The notes under the pieces: model-generated
The model's input: the letters and a program-made list of their open reading frames with translations, nothing else
Told to the model about the DNA's origin: nothing
Database searches by the model: none
Assembly (NCBI RefSeq): GCF_014639255.1
Contig: NZ_BMFV01000007.1
Coordinates: 90,171 to 154,170, forward strand
Direction: 5' to 3'
Source of the DNA: Pullulanibacillus pueri
Lineage (GTDB): Bacteria; Bacillota; Bacilli; Bacillales; Sporolactobacillaceae
Length of the DNA stretch: 64,000 bases
In this document: positions 1 to 9,916 of the stretch, one piece after another
Layout of the letters: every line of letters starts with the position of its first letter
How positions within the stretch are numbered: the stretch's first letter is position 1
Translations under genes and position numbers: made by a program

Positions 1-141
1 TTCAATAGCTTTCGGGGAACTTCCAAAAGGATTCTCATTGGAAGCTAATTTAATCACCTTTTCTAATCCGAACTCTTTTTTTACTTCTTCAATTGGCTTA
101 CCGGGTTGGTAAGGGCTAATTGACCTAAGCTGTTCTTTCAA
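1..141 (-). CDS. hisC: Histidinol-phosphate aminotransferase, N-terminal fragment
   Basis: The first 47 residues of a PLP-dependent aminotransferase run off the window edge. The peptide carries [12 protein letters not shown] (9-20) and [10 protein letters not shown] (31-40), both typical of HisC, which makes L-histidinol phosphate from imidazole-acetol phosphate and in Bacillus also serves phenylalanine and tyrosine synthesis. The start is TTG at 141: an in-frame TAG lies seven codons upstream, no ATG or GTG lies between, and an AAAGGGCGG box precedes it. Placement after trpA matches the Bacillus aro-trp-hisC supraoperon. Function is by family; the rest of the gene is not visible. Confidence 0.85.
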   Translation of the reverse strand, partial: MKEQLRSISPYQPGKPIEEVKKEFGLEKVIKLASNENPFGSSPKAIE

Positions 142-231
142 CCTTATCCGCCCTTTCTTCTATTAAGAGGTCATTCCTTTTGATGAAAAGTCAATAAGCG
201 ATAGAACTCTATTTATTTCCCTCTTATTCTA

Positions 232-1032
232 TCAGAAAAGTAATTTTTGAGATAATGTTTCTCTTATTTCTTCAATCGCCTGATCGCGCTCAGCAGATTG
301 GAGCCGATCTTCTCTACTTTCTATCTCTCGGACAATTGCACTTCCAACCACGTAACCCTCACAATAATCCTTGAGTTGCTGCACTTGCTCCTTAGAAGAA
401 ATCCCAAAACCAACGGCAACAGGAATTTCTGAAGCTTTCTGAACACGTTGAAGGAAAGATAGGACATGAGGATGGAAGGTCTTTCTTACACCTGTGACCC
501 CAAGAGAGGATACACAATAGAGAAACCCATCCGAATCCTTCCCAATGCGCTCTAACCTCTCTTGTGATGTGGTTGGCGCAACTAAAGAGATTAAGGCAAG
601 ATGATGCTCTCGACATTGTGAACGCAACGCTGCACTTTCTTCATAGGGAAGATCAGGCACTAAAAGTCCATCAATCTCATTTTCTATCGCTTTTTTAATA
701 AAATTATTTTCTCCTAATTGTAGCAGAAGATTGTAATAAGTAAAGATAATAACGGGTATTTTTAGCCCTTTTTCGCGCATTTTCGGGACAATATCCATCG
801 CTTTAGATAGGGTCATACCACCTGCCAAAGCTCTCAATGAAGCTCTTTGGATGACCGGACCATCTGCTAGAGGGTCTGAGAACGGAATCCCCAACTCAAG
901 AACTGATGCCCCCATGTCTTGCAACATTAATGCAAGATCTATGGTCGTTTCGATATTAGGATCCCCCGCTGTAATAAAGGGAATAAAATGCATTTTATCA
1001 GATGCACTCACAGTCTTTGATAATCTACTCAT
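232..1032 (-). CDS. trpA: Tryptophan synthase alpha chain
   Basis: Cleaves indole-3-glycerol phosphate to indole and glyceraldehyde 3-phosphate as the alpha half of tryptophan synthase. The 266-residue TIM barrel has the family block [15 protein letters not shown], placing the catalytic Glu at 46 and Asp at 57, and a C-terminal GFGIS phosphate-binding loop. I start it at the ATG at 1032 because AAGGAGGTG sits six bases upstream; a GTG three codons earlier lies inside that box. It overlaps the end of the trpFB fusion by 8 bases, consistent with translational coupling. Last trp gene before hisC. Confidence 0.95.
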   Translation of the reverse strand: MSRLSKTVSASDKMHFIPFITAGDPNIETTIDLALMLQDMGASVLELGIPFSDPLADGPVIQRASLRALAGGMTLSKAMDIVPKMREKGLKIPVIIFTYYNLLLQLGENNFIKKAIENEIDGLLVPDLPYEESAALRSQCREHHLALISLVAPTTSQERLERIGKDSDGFLYCVSSLGVTGVRKTFHPHVLSFLQRVQKASEIPVAVGFGISSKEQVQQLKDYCEGYVVGSAIVREIESREDRLQSAERDQAIEEIRETLSQKLLF

Positions 1033-2869
1033 GAACGCCACCTCCTTGTAAGGTCTTCTGAATCGAATGGACGTCTTTATCTCCCCGACCAGATAAGCAG
1101 ACTAAAATATCTTGCTCCTTCGTTAACGTCTTCGCTTTTTTTATCGCTAATGCCAACGCATGGGCACTTTCTAAAGCTGGCAAGATACCTTCCAAACGAC
1201 AGAGTAATTCTACCGCTTCTAACGTTTCCTCATCGGTAATACTTTCATAATGGACACGATCGATAGAAGCAAGATAGGCATGTTCAGGTCCAATTCCTGG
1301 ATAATCAAGCCCCGCCGAGATCGAATAAGGTTCGATAATTTGTCCAGCTTCATCTTGGATTAAGTAAGTTAAAGCCCCATGAATGACGCCCTTTCGACCT
1401 TTCGCGAGGGTCGCCGCATGAAAGGCGGTATCTTCACCTTTTCCCCCTGCTTCAGCAGCAATGAGTTCTACATCATCCTCTAAAAAAGGATAAAACATCC
1501 CCATCGAGTTACTTCCACCACCCACACAGGCAGCAATAACATCCGGTAGCTTCCCTTTTAGTTCAAGAAATTGTGCTTTAGATTCGTCACCTATAACGCG
1601 TTGAAAATCACGTACCATCATGGGATAAGGATGTGGTCCGACAACTGACCCAATAAGATAGAAGGTATCCTCAACATTTTCCACCCAATAACGAAGAGCT
1701 TCATTCGTCGCATCTTTTAAGGTCTGGCTTCCACTTTCCACCGGGATAACTTCAGCCCCTAACAACTCCATTCTGAAGACATTAAGTTGTTGGCGTTCGA
1801 CATCCTTTTTGCCCATAAACACTTTACATGATAGCCCTAGATAAGCGGCAATCGTCGCGGTAGCAACTCCGTGCTGCCCCGCTCCCGTCTCAGCCACTAA
1901 TTTCTCTTTTCCCATGCGTTTGGCTAAAAGTCCTTGTCCAATCGCGTTATTTATTTTATGGGCACCGGTATGATTAAGATCCTCACGCTTTAAGTAGAGG
2001 TTTGCCCCACCTATTTTTTCTGATAATCGCCGGGCATAAGTCACAGGGGTAGGACGACCGGAATAATCCTTCATTGTTTTATGGTAAAGATCAATAAATT
2101 CGGGATCCGCCATCGCTTCTCCTAACCCTGATTCTAATTCTTCCAAAGCATACATGAGTGTTTCTGGGACGAATTTCCCACCAAAATCTCCGAATCTTCC
2201 TTGCTCATCTGGAAATTTATTCATCGTCTGTTCAACCTTCCTTTCTAAGTCTTCCACCAGTTTCTTTGATTTGACACCAGCTTGTTCAATGCCAGAAGCA
2301 AGATCGATTCCCATAGGTTCATACAAAAGTAATTGCTTGACATTACTAGGGTTCACACCACCTGCAATGAAACACTGAACACCTTGCCTTGCCGCTTCTT
2401 GTGTATAATCAGGAACAACTTCCCAGTTAAAAGCTTGCCCCGTGCCTCCCCAGGCTTCTTTGGTCTTCACATCAATCACGTAACCTGAAGCCACTCCATT
2501 ATATTCCCTCATTAGGCTGAGTGCTTCTTCATCATGGTGGATTGCTTTCCATATAGGGAGCTTAACGGCATGGGAGACCTCCTGTAAAAACGAGACCGTT
2601 TCGTGACCGTGAAGCTGGATAATATCTAACTTGACATATTGAAGGACGTCCTTTAATTCCTCAAGAGTGGGATGAACAAAGACACCCACAAGTTTTTGTC
2701 GCTTTTGCTTAGGATACTTCCCTATCCATCGTCCGACCTCTTGGGAACGAACATACCGTTTACTCCCTTCATAAAAAATAAAGCCGATATGGCTTGCCTT
2801 AGAAGAAGCTGCAAGCTGGTAATCATAAAAATTTTGATTGCCACAATACTTTAGAAGAGGAAAGGTCAC
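1025..2869 (-). CDS. trpFB: TrpF-TrpB fusion: phosphoribosylanthranilate isomerase / tryptophan synthase beta
   Basis: One 614-residue frame holds two enzymes that are usually separate. Residues 1-205 are TrpF: LKYCGN with catalytic Cys9, VID with the likely catalytic Asp133, then GGTG. Residues 216-614 are TrpB, with HTGAHKINN placing the PLP lysine at 305, GGGSNSMG and the C-terminal CLSGRGDKD. Both halves look intact. The join (about 200-216) contains Met216 at 2224, preceded by AAAGGAAGG (2236-2244), as if an old trpB start survives; free TrpB could still be made. A TGA sits one frame over at the junction, so a single-base error or indel could explain the fusion. The start is GTG at 2869, overlapping trpC by 4 bases, with GGAGGG upstream. 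Confidence 0.9.
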   Translation of the reverse strand: MTFPLLKYCGNQNFYDYQLAASSKASHIGFIFYEGSKRYVRSQEVGRWIGKYPKQKRQKLVGVFVHPTLEELKDVLQYVKLDIIQLHGHETVSFLQEVSHAVKLPIWKAIHHDEEALSLMREYNGVASGYVIDVKTKEAWGGTGQAFNWEVVPDYTQEAARQGVQCFIAGGVNPSNVKQLLLYEPMGIDLASGIEQAGVKSKKLVEDLERKVEQTMNKFPDEQGRFGDFGGKFVPETLMYALEELESGLGEAMADPEFIDLYHKTMKDYSGRPTPVTYARRLSEKIGGANLYLKREDLNHTGAHKINNAIGQGLLAKRMGKEKLVAETGAGQHGVATATIAAYLGLSCKVFMGKKDVERQQLNVFRMELLGAEVIPVESGSQTLKDATNEALRYWVENVEDTFYLIGSVVGPHPYPMMVRDFQRVIGDESKAQFLELKGKLPDVIAACVGGGSNSMGMFYPFLEDDVELIAAEAGGKGEDTAFHAATLAKGRKGVIHGALTYLIQDEAGQIIEPYSISAGLDYPGIGPEHAYLASIDRVHYESITDEETLEAVELLCRLEGILPALESAHALALAIKKAKTLTKEQDILVCLSGRGDKDVHSIQKTLQGGGVHE

Positions 2870-3630
2870 CTCGAACTCCCTCCAAATAAATAGTGAATAC
2901 CACGCTCTGGGGTCTCAGCTGTCATCAACGCCTCACCCACAAGGGCACCGTTGACACCTAAACGCTTGAGCGTATCAATAGCTTCAGGAGCAAGTATCCC
3001 TGACTCACTAACTGAAACACTGGTCTCCGGAATAAAAGGGAGAACCTCCTTTGTCGTGTCAAGAGTTGTATAAAAGGTTTTCAAATCCCTATTATTAATG
3101 CCGATGATTTCCGGGTGAAATTCTTCAAGAAGTGCTTCTAGCTCTTGTCGATTATGAACTTCGACAAGGCACTCCAATCCCCCTTCATACGCCTTCAAAT
3201 AAAATTCATGAAGTTTTTTTGGTTCAAGCGCTGCTGCAATGAGCAAAATGGCATCCGCCCCAATGGCAACACTTTCATCAATTTGCCGCTCATCAATAAT
3301 AAAATCTTTTCTAAGAACAGGAAGATGTACCGCTTGTTTGACTAATTTTAAATAACTAATGGATCCCTTAAAAAATTTTTGATCGGTTAGAACCGATATC
3401 GCATCGGCCCCCGCGCTCTCATAACTTTTTGCAATGTGCTCAGGATCAAACGCCGTCGTGAAAACTCCCTTAGACGGAGAGGCTTGTTTCACCTCCGCGA
3501 TTAACCCTACACTTTGATTAGGATTTAATAAGGCCTTTTTCAAAGAATAACGCAAGCCTTCAAAGCGTCCGGCTTCAAATTGAGTTTTTTTAATTTCTTC
3601 TTTTTTTGATTGAATGATGGTTTCAAGCAT
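2866..3630 (-). CDS. trpC: Indole-3-glycerol phosphate synthase
   Basis: Closes the indole ring of 1-(o-carboxyphenylamino)-1-deoxyribulose 5-phosphate with loss of CO2 and water. The 254-residue barrel shows [11 protein letters not shown] (catalytic Lys48 and Lys54), [24 protein letters not shown] and SESGI in the family order and spacing. It overlaps trpD by 8 bases at its start and trpFB by 4 bases at its end, so the trp genes are tightly coupled. Confidence 0.96.
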   Translation of the reverse strand: MLETIIQSKKEEIKKTQFEAGRFEGLRYSLKKALLNPNQSVGLIAEVKQASPSKGVFTTAFDPEHIAKSYESAGADAISVLTDQKFFKGSISYLKLVKQAVHLPVLRKDFIIDERQIDESVAIGADAILLIAAALEPKKLHEFYLKAYEGGLECLVEVHNRQELEALLEEFHPEIIGINNRDLKTFYTTLDTTKEVLPFIPETSVSVSESGILAPEAIDTLKRLGVNGALVGEALMTAETPERGIHYLFGGSSR

Positions 3631-4672
3631 GACGTTCTTCCCTCGCTTCCCCTTTTAGACGATTTAATTGTTCGCTCACACGACCGGCTCGTATAGCCTC
3701 TCTTGCCATATTAACACCTTCTGTAACAGTAGGGACTTTATCAGCAACATACAGGGCAGCCCCAGCGTTTAGAAGAACAATATTATAGGCCGTTGATTGA
3801 TTTTCCCCATTGAAAATGGCTTCGATCAAACGTGCGCTTTCTTCGACAGTAGAGACCTGTATCTCTTTTAAATTGCCTCTGGGAAGGCCAACATCTTCTG
3901 GGGCGATCGTCAGTTCACGAATCTGGTTGTTTTCAACTAAGAGCACATTGGAGGGTCCTGTAATTGAGAGTTCATCTAACCCATACTCCCCTGTGACGAG
4001 CATAGAGCGCTTAGTCCCCAGAGCCTTCAGGGTTTCTGCCATTTTTCTTGCGATGTTAAAGTCATAGACCCCAAGAAGCTGACATTCACTTTTGGCGGGA
4101 TTGACCAAAGGACCAAGAATATTAAATACTGTTCGAAAACCAAGCTCTTTACGAGGTCCGGCAGCGTGTTTCATCGAAGCATGATAAAGAGGGGCAAATA
4201 AGAAGCACATATTATTCTTTTTTAAGGCTCTTAAAGCATCTTCAACAGAGGACTGGACCGGGACTCCTAAATATTCTAGAACATCAGCACTGCCACTTTT
4301 CGAGGAGACCGCCCGATTGCCATGTTTGGCGACTTTTACATTCAGTGAAGAGAGAAGAATAGCTACAGCCGTTGAGATGTTAAATGTAGATAAACCGTCT
4401 CCTCCCGTTCCACAGGTATCAAGTGCATGCTCTGCTTTCTCTATGGTGATAGCATGTGATCGCATCGACTCGACAAAACCTGTCAGTTCCTCAGAGGATT
4501 CTCCCCTAAACTGTAAAACAGATAAAAATGCAGAAATCTGGCTTGTCGTAGCAATCCCACTCATAATGCAATCCATCATGTGTCGGGCTTCTTGTCTATT
4601 AAATTGTTCACCGTTCATGAGCCGGCGTAGGCCGTCCTTAAAGCTGTCTTCATTAGGAATCATCACAGTCAT
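3623..4672 (-). CDS. trpD: Anthranilate phosphoribosyltransferase
   Basis: Transfers phosphoribose from PRPP to anthranilate. The 349-residue protein has the PRPP-binding DTCGTGGDG (85-93) and KHGNRAVSSKSGSAD, as in class-III phosphoribosyltransferases. ATG at 4672 follows AAGGAGG. This is the first trp gene here: trpE, which normally precedes it, is absent from the window. Its leader carries a TRAP-type attenuator, and its ribosome-binding site can be sequestered in a hairpin, so trpD takes the regulatory place trpE holds in B. subtilis. Confidence 0.96.
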   Translation of the reverse strand: MTVMIPNEDSFKDGLRRLMNGEQFNRQEARHMMDCIMSGIATTSQISAFLSVLQFRGESSEELTGFVESMRSHAITIEKAEHALDTCGTGGDGLSTFNISTAVAILLSSLNVKVAKHGNRAVSSKSGSADVLEYLGVPVQSSVEDALRALKKNNMCFLFAPLYHASMKHAAGPRKELGFRTVFNILGPLVNPAKSECQLLGVYDFNIARKMAETLKALGTKRSMLVTGEYGLDELSITGPSNVLLVENNQIRELTIAPEDVGLPRGNLKEIQVSTVEESARLIEAIFNGENQSTAYNIVLLNAGAALYVADKVPTVTEGVNMAREAIRAGRVSEQLNRLKGEAREERHA

Positions 4673-4703
4673 AAACCTTCTCCTCCTTAATTTTGGAAGA
4701 GAA
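4673..4703 (-). promoter_or_regulatory. Shine-Dalgarno sequestering hairpin of trpD
   Basis: In the transcript, UUCUCUUCC (4695-4703) can pair over nine positions, one of them G-U, with the trpD ribosome-binding site GGAGGAGAA (4678-4686) around an 8-base loop. The same pyrimidine stretch (4698-4707) is also perfectly complementary over 10 bases to part of the TRAP triplets upstream. The two pairings exclude each other. TRAP bound to its triplets would therefore favour the hairpin that blocks trpD translation, as known for trpE in B. subtilis. The pairing is read from sequence; the control is inferred. Confidence 0.75.
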
Positions 4704-4740
4704 TGAGTATGAGAGGTTTTAGGGGGGTGTATAAATGTGG

Positions 4741-4775
4741 AAAAATAATAAACCCATAGGCGAACAGCCTATGGG
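4741..4775 (-). terminator. trp attenuator terminator
   Basis: A perfect nine-pair stem, CCCATAGGC / GCCTATGGG (4767-4775 and 4753-4761), with a 5-base loop, is followed on the minus strand by a T-rich tract (TTTATTATTTTT). It lies between the TRAP site and trpD, so it acts as an attenuator rather than an end-of-operon terminator. Its upstream arm can instead pair with GCUUAGGG (4795-4802) with one bulged A. Confidence 0.85.
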
Positions 4776-4794
4776 GAATGTATGCCATGATATA

Positions 4795-4846
4795 CCCTAA
4801 GCTCTCCTCAACTCATCTCATTCTCTCACTCTACTCATCTCATCTA
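4795..4846 (-). promoter_or_regulatory. TRAP (MtrB) binding site with antiterminator
   Basis: Reading the minus strand, ten (T/G)AG triplets follow one another with spacers of 2,2,2,3,3,2,2,2,2 bases: TAG, eight GAG, TAG. TRAP rings bind up to eleven such triplets in B. subtilis. The last triplets overlap GCUUAGGG, which can pair with the whole upstream arm of the terminator. So TRAP with tryptophan should release the terminator, and its absence should allow antitermination. TRAP itself is encoded at 11.8-12.05 kb. Confidence 0.85.
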
Positions 4847-4895
4847 ATCAGATAACTAATAACTAAACTAATAAGTCAATACTCTTTCTTCATAT

Positions 4896-4924
4896 AGAGT
4901 AAACAAAATCTGCATATGTGTCAA
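4896..4924 (-). promoter_or_regulatory. Candidate sigma-A promoter for the trp operon
   Basis: TTGACA (4919-4924), a 17-base spacer and TACTCT (4896-4901) lie about 50 bases ahead of the TRAP triplets. The -35 is perfect; the -10 matches only 3 of 6 positions. A second TTGACT lies nearer the triplets. Position suits a leader transcript starting near 4890. Confidence 0.5.
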
Positions 4925-4950
4925 TGGGATATAAGGGAATTTTTCAATAC

Positions 4951-6021
4951 CTACTCGTGAAAATCCTCTAACACTTCAATAATTAGATCTTCGGGAACCG
5001 CTTGGGTTTTGGGTTCACCAATGGCTTTTAATAATACGAAGACAATTTGTCCGTCTGTACGTTTTTTATCATATTTCATAGTCTGTACCAGCTTGGCCTT
5101 ATCAAGACCTTTGGGAATGCTCGTTGGCAAACCTAACCGCCCTAACCAATCTGTTATTTCTTCAATCGGCAAAGAATGATGGTAGACTCGCTCACTTAAT
5201 TTCAGTGCAAAAATCATGCCGATCGCAACACCTTCACCATGTGTAAGCGCGCCATAACCACTTTCCTTTTCTAATGCATGTCCTAGCGTATGACCAAAGT
5301 TAAGGAATTTACGAACACCGGACTCCGTCTCATCTTGAGCAACAATATTAGCCTTGACCATCATGGCTTCTTTTAAAATAGAAGCCATGACCTCCACACT
5401 AATCGCCTGCCTCTCGGGAAGCAATTGACGCATTTTATCATAAAGTGCCTTGGAATCTATAATACCGTGCTTTACGACTTCTGCTAAACCGGAACGCCAT
5501 TCTTTTTCAGGTAAGGAAGACAAAGTCTCAGTATCATATATAACCGCTTCTGGATGATAAAAAGCGCCGATTAAGTTCTTACCAAGATCATGATTAATTC
5601 CAACCTTACCACCAAGACTACTATCATGTGCAAGCAAAGTGGTTGGCATTTGCACAAAAGCAACGCCTCTTAAAAAGCTTGCAGCAACAAAGCCAGCGAG
5701 ATCGCCAACAACCCCTCCCCCTAAAGCAATCACACAGCATTGGCGATCAAGATTAAGTTCCACCATGTAGTCAATGAGGCGCTTATAGGTGTCAAAATCC
5801 TTCGACGCCTCACCGCTAGGGACAACATAGCTATAGACTTTGGGTTTAGACATTAAGGCCTTTTTGACATCCTCAAGATATAAAGGAGCAATTTGACTAT
5901 CCGTCACAATAACATAGGCAGAAAACTCTTTTTTTAAAAGCTCTAATAATTGATGACGTAACCCTTTTCCAATCACGACTGGATACGTTTTATGGGGTGT
6001 TGTTATTGTAAACTGTTCCAT
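4951..6021 (-). CDS. aroB: 3-Dehydroquinate synthase
   Basis: Converts DAHP to 3-dehydroquinate, the second shikimate step, using NAD and a divalent metal. The 356-residue protein has GGGVVGDLAGF, HDSSLGGKVGIN, NLIGAFYHP, and the metal-ligand region FGHTLGHALE followed by HGEGVAIGM. Its ATG overlaps the aroC stop (TAATG), so the two are coupled. No terminator is visible before the trp promoter, so read-through into trp is possible. In B. subtilis aroH follows; it is absent here. Confidence 0.96.
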   Translation of the reverse strand: MEQFTITTPHKTYPVVIGKGLRHQLLELLKKEFSAYVIVTDSQIAPLYLEDVKKALMSKPKVYSYVVPSGEASKDFDTYKRLIDYMVELNLDRQCCVIALGGGVVGDLAGFVAASFLRGVAFVQMPTTLLAHDSSLGGKVGINHDLGKNLIGAFYHPEAVIYDTETLSSLPEKEWRSGLAEVVKHGIIDSKALYDKMRQLLPERQAISVEVMASILKEAMMVKANIVAQDETESGVRKFLNFGHTLGHALEKESGYGALTHGEGVAIGMIFALKLSERVYHHSLPIEEITDWLGRLGLPTSIPKGLDKAKLVQTMKYDKKRTDGQIVFVLLKAIGEPKTQAVPEDLIIEVLEDFHE

Positions 6022-7187
6022 TAGAATGCCACTGATCGCTCACGGTGAAGCTTAACGGCTTGGATGACTTCTTCCATGCGATCGCCTCCAAATTTTTCTT
6101 TTACAGCAAGTGCCAACTCCCAAGCCACCATATGTTCACAGACAACACTAGCTGCGGGTACTGCACAATTGTCCGTTCTTTCAATACTTGCGGAAAAAGG
6201 CTCTTTCGACTGAATATCAACACTTTGAAGAGGCTTGTACAATGTCGGAATAGGTTTCATGACACCTCTAACAATAATCGGCATCCCTGTGGTCATCCCA
6301 CCTTCAAAACCGCCCAGGCGATTAGTCTTTCTTGAATAGCCCTGGCCCTCTGCCCATTGAATTTCATCATGAACTTGACTTCCAGGCAGACTTGCCATCT
6401 CAAACCCAGCCCCAAATTCAACACCTTTAAAAGCATTGATACTCATGACGGCCATCGCGATTTTGGCATCTAACTTTCGATCATAATGAACGTGACTTCC
6501 AAGACCTACGGGGGCACCCGCAACGATTGTTTCAACAACACCGCCAACAGAGTCTCCGTTAGCTTTTGCCTCGTCAATGACTTTTTTCATTTCCTCTTCT
6601 GCCTTTTGATCAAGGCACCTTACTTCTGATGCTTCTGTCTTCTCACGAATCACTTCAATACTTTCAGGTAATGGGCTTGTGTCCTTTGCTCCACATATTT
6701 CTACTACACGCCCAGCAATTTCAATCCCAATGGCCTTTAAATAAAGTTTAGCAATCGTTCCTACGGCTACTCTGGCAGCAGTTTCCCGTGCTGACGAACG
6801 TTCAAGGACATCCCTCATATCACGATGACCATACTTTATAGCACCATTTAAGTCTGCGTGACCTGGACGGGGACGGCTCACCCGTTTCTTGACTGATGAC
6901 GGATCCTCAATAGGATCTGGACCCATAATCTCTGTCCAGTTTCTCCAATCTTTATTTTCAATGACTAAAGCAATAGGTGCTCCTGTTGTATACCCATGGC
7001 GAATTCCGCCTACAATTTGCACAGTATCCTTTTCAATTTTCATGCGTCGACCGCGTCCATAACCACCTTGACGACGTCTTAACTCTTCATTTATAGCATC
7101 AGCCTTGACCTCAAGACCCGCTGGAAAACCCTCGATAATAATGGTCAATTGTGGTCCGTGTGATTCACCTGCAGTTAAAAATCTCAT
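6021..7187 (-). CDS. aroC: Chorismate synthase
   Basis: Makes chorismate from EPSP using reduced FMN. The 388-residue protein has GESHGPQL (8-15), [34 protein letters not shown] and [11 protein letters not shown], covering the FMN and substrate sites. ATG at 7187 follows GGGAGG. It heads the aroC-aroB pair directly after cheR; in B. subtilis the gene is called aroF and has the same neighbours. Confidence 0.96.
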   Translation of the reverse strand: MRFLTAGESHGPQLTIIIEGFPAGLEVKADAINEELRRRQGGYGRGRRMKIEKDTVQIVGGIRHGYTTGAPIALVIENKDWRNWTEIMGPDPIEDPSSVKKRVSRPRPGHADLNGAIKYGHRDMRDVLERSSARETAARVAVGTIAKLYLKAIGIEIAGRVVEICGAKDTSPLPESIEVIREKTEASEVRCLDQKAEEEMKKVIDEAKANGDSVGGVVETIVAGAPVGLGSHVHYDRKLDAKIAMAVMSINAFKGVEFGAGFEMASLPGSQVHDEIQWAEGQGYSRKTNRLGGFEGGMTTGMPIIVRGVMKPIPTLYKPLQSVDIQSKEPFSASIERTDNCAVPAASVVCEHMVAWELALAVKEKFGGDRMEEVIQAVKLHRERSVAF

Positions 7188-7206
7188 TCTGATATTCCTC
7201 CCAGTC

Positions 7207-7983
7207 TCAAACTTTTTGATAAAAAAATGTTTCTAAAGGTTCTAAACCATAACTTCTTGGATTAAAGATCTGCTCTGTACTCCCAACAAACAAAACACCA
7301 CCAGGTCTTAAAGCTTGAGCAAATTTTAAATATAATTGCTGTTTTGCCTCATCAGTAAAGTAAATCACGACATTTCGACATAAAATGAGATCAAACTCAC
7401 TTCCGTATGTCTCCGCCAATAGATTCAGTCTTTTAAATTGTACCGGTTTTCTCACTTCACGATCGACTTCCCATAGTAAATCAGCGGGTTTAAAATAACG
7501 GGCCCGCTCATCCTTACTGACTTCTTTTAAAACTCTATCTGGATATCTCGCTAATTGAGCAATCTTTAGTACCTTTTCATCAATATCTGTCGCAAGTACT
7601 TCATAATCACGAGGCTTCAAGTATTTAGACAGCATCATCGAAAGAGAATAAGGCTCCTCTCCCGTTGAACACGCTGAACTCCATACTTTTAAGCGATGGG
7701 TTCTATCTTTTAAAAGAAGCGGTAAGATTTGTTTTTCTAGAACCTCCCAACGCTGCTTGTTGCGAAAGAATTCAGTGACATTAATCGTGATTTTATCAAG
7801 ACACTCAGCAAATAACGCACTCGATTTCTCTATTTTAAAATAGTACTCTTCAAAAGATAAAGCTTTATGTTTTGTCTTTAAGCTCGTCAATCGCCGTTTC
7901 ATTTGCTCTTCTTTATAGAGCGCCAAATCAATGCCTGTTCTTTCAAAAATCTTCTTTTGAAACCACTCATAGTCATCGATCAT
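7207..7983 (-). CDS. cheR: Chemotaxis protein methyltransferase
   Basis: Methylates glutamates of chemoreceptors with S-adenosylmethionine. The 258-residue protein has a short helical N-terminal domain (about 1-70), then a Rossmann methyltransferase domain with [26 protein letters not shown] and [14 protein letters not shown] at 7983 follows a purine-rich GGGGGGAG box. Its place between ndk and aroC is as in B. subtilis, away from other chemotaxis genes. Confidence 0.94.
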   Translation of the reverse strand: MIDDYEWFQKKIFERTGIDLALYKEEQMKRRLTSLKTKHKALSFEEYYFKIEKSSALFAECLDKITINVTEFFRNKQRWEVLEKQILPLLLKDRTHRLKVWSSACSTGEEPYSLSMMLSKYLKPRDYEVLATDIDEKVLKIAQLARYPDRVLKEVSKDERARYFKPADLLWEVDREVRKPVQFKRLNLLAETYGSEFDLILCRNVVIYFTDEAKQQLYLKFAQALRPGGVLFVGSTEQIFNPRSYGLEPLETFFYQKV

Positions 7984-8321
7984 CTTGTCAGCTCTCCCCC
8001 CACCCCATCTCTATTTCTTCTAAAAGTCGTACTGCTCTTGGTATGACTACGGATTTTAGAAAAGAGAGCCATTCTCTTAAAACATATGTATTTCTATATT
8101 TTTTTATATACTAGCATATTCTAGACGATCATGTAGACCTTTTTTTAATTTTTCTATTAAAATCTTATTGTATAATGGCTAAAAAACAGACCGAAACTAA
8201 ATTCTAGCGCTTCAACTTATCCTTTTAAAATCAAAGTCAGACCAACAGACACTTTCATTGTCTCGTTGCTTATTTTTCAAACAAAAAGTACCAACCCTTT
8301 GGTCGGTACCTTAACTTCCTT
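7984..8321. other. Gene-free stretch between ndk and cheR
   Basis: It holds the ndk terminator (8288-8309) and presumably the cheR promoter. The rest is AT-rich and I see no gene or repeat in it. Confidence 0.6.
8279..8309 (-). terminator. Terminator after ndk
   Basis: A nine-pair stem, GTACCGACC / GGTTGGTAC with one G-U pair and a 4-base loop (8288-8309), is followed on the minus strand by TTTTTGTTT. Confidence 0.85.
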
Positions 8322-8765
8322 TTATACCCAGCGCTCGACAGCCTTTTCGTAAGTAAGCGCTTCATCTTGTGAAAAGAATAGGTTGATTTCTCTTTTAGCA
8401 CTTTCAGGAGAATCAGAGCCATGAATAATATTTTGACTCATTTGTACACCATAATCTCCTCTGATAGTCCCTGGGGCAGCATCTGCAGGGTTTGTAGAGC
8501 CCATCATTTTACGTGCCGTTGCAATAACACCCTCGCCCTCCCAAACCATCGCAAAAACAGGGCTAGAGGTAATAAACTCAACTAGGTCACCAAAGAATGG
8601 TCGTTCCTTATGTTCGGCATAATGGTTTTCAGCCAATGCTCGGTCCACTGACATTAATTTCGCACCAACAAGTTTAAATCCTTTTTTCTCGAATCGTGAG
8701 ACAATCTCTCCAACAAGATTTCGTTGTACACCATCTGGCTTGACCATTAAAAACGTTCTTTCCAT
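8322..8765 (-). CDS. ndk: Nucleoside diphosphate kinase
   Basis: Balances nucleoside triphosphate pools by phosphate transfer through a histidine. The 147-residue protein is of typical length and has [26 protein letters not shown] and [12 protein letters not shown] with the phospho-acceptor His115. It stands alone between hepT and cheR and has its own terminator. Confidence 0.96.
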   Translation of the reverse strand: MERTFLMVKPDGVQRNLVGEIVSRFEKKGFKLVGAKLMSVDRALAENHYAEHKERPFFGDLVEFITSSPVFAMVWEGEGVIATARKMMGSTNPADAAPGTIRGDYGVQMSQNIIHGSDSPESAKREINLFFSQDEALTYEKAVERWV

Positions 8766-8872
8766 ACTATGTCCCCTCTCTTCTTCAGATGTTGGTTTAG
8801 GGGGAGTTGGAAGCGCTCCCCTTCGTATTATTTACAATGTTTAGTCTATCAAAACCCATAACAGGTGACAAT

Positions 8873-9841
8873 CTAATATTTTCTCTTACTGATATAATCC
8901 GCAATACGCTCCATGTGCTTTGTCGTCTTCGTCTGAGGTAAGTAAGTTAACTGATCATAGGCTTTCTTTATGTATTGAGTACTGACCTTCTCTGCTTCAC
9001 TCGTAGAACCAGAGTCCTTGATTAACTGAATAATAGCATCCCAATCATGGGTCTTTTTATCACCCTTCTTTAAGGCTGTCATTAACCTTTCAGCCGTATT
9101 CTCTTTCCGAAGGGCAATCAGCGTAGGCAATGTCACATTCCCTTGCTTTATATCGCTGGCAGCAGGCTTTCCTAACTGCTTCTCTGTTGCCGTAAAATCA
9201 AGGACATCATCAATGATTTGGTAGGACATCCCCGTATAATAGCCGAAATAATATAGATGACGACAGACTTTTTCAGGGGCACCAGCCGCTATCGCTCCAA
9301 GTTGACAGCTGATGGCCATGAGCAAGGCTGTTTTTCTTTTTATACGCAGAAAGTATGTTCTAACATTTTGAGTCCAATTATATTGATCCTCGATTTGCTC
9401 TATCTCACCTAAACTAATTTCTTTCATAGTATGAGACAAAATCTGATGAACCTCAGGAATCTCGATCTCCGAAGCAAGCTTTAACGAGCGAGAAAAGATA
9501 TAGTCGCCCGTATACATAGCCACCCGATTATCCCAGCGTGATTTTACCGTCTGTTGTCCCCGCCGCATTTCCGAGTTATCAATCACATCATCGTGAACAA
9601 GTGAAGCCATATGTATAAGTTCTAAAGCGACTGCGATTTTCCGGACATCTTCACGGTCACGTTCTCCATATTGAGCAGCCAACAAGACCATAATAGGGCG
9701 CATTCTCTTTCCTCCCGCTTTTAACAGTTGCGAGGACGCTTGCGTTAGAATGTCTTGATCGGCTTCAACGACCGTTTCTAGTAGTTTTTCAATTGCATTT
9801 AATTCGTGCTTAATTTCTTTATATATTGTTGCTAAGCTCAT
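8873..9841 (-). CDS. hepT: Heptaprenyl diphosphate synthase component II
   Basis: Catalytic subunit of the two-part enzyme that builds the C35 side chain of menaquinone. The 322-residue all-helical prenyltransferase has both aspartate-rich motifs, HDDVIDNSEMRRG and IIDDVLDF, plus GGKRMRP near the N terminus. The ATG at 9841 has AAAGGTG six bases upstream; a GTG three codons earlier lies within that box. It follows menG and the partner subunit hepS, the gerC order of B. subtilis. Confidence 0.94.
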   Translation of the reverse strand: MSLATIYKEIKHELNAIEKLLETVVEADQDILTQASSQLLKAGGKRMRPIMVLLAAQYGERDREDVRKIAVALELIHMASLVHDDVIDNSEMRRGQQTVKSRWDNRVAMYTGDYIFSRSLKLASEIEIPEVHQILSHTMKEISLGEIEQIEDQYNWTQNVRTYFLRIKRKTALLMAISCQLGAIAAGAPEKVCRHLYYFGYYTGMSYQIIDDVLDFTATEKQLGKPAASDIKQGNVTLPTLIALRKENTAERLMTALKKGDKKTHDWDAIIQLIKDSGSTSEAEKVSTQYIKKAYDQLTYLPQTKTTKHMERIADYISKRKY

Positions 9842-9916
9842 GGATTTCACCTTTATATAGGTTTCTACACCTGTATTTTAAGAGCTCCTTCAGGTTAGCT
9901 CTTTAACAATATCATG

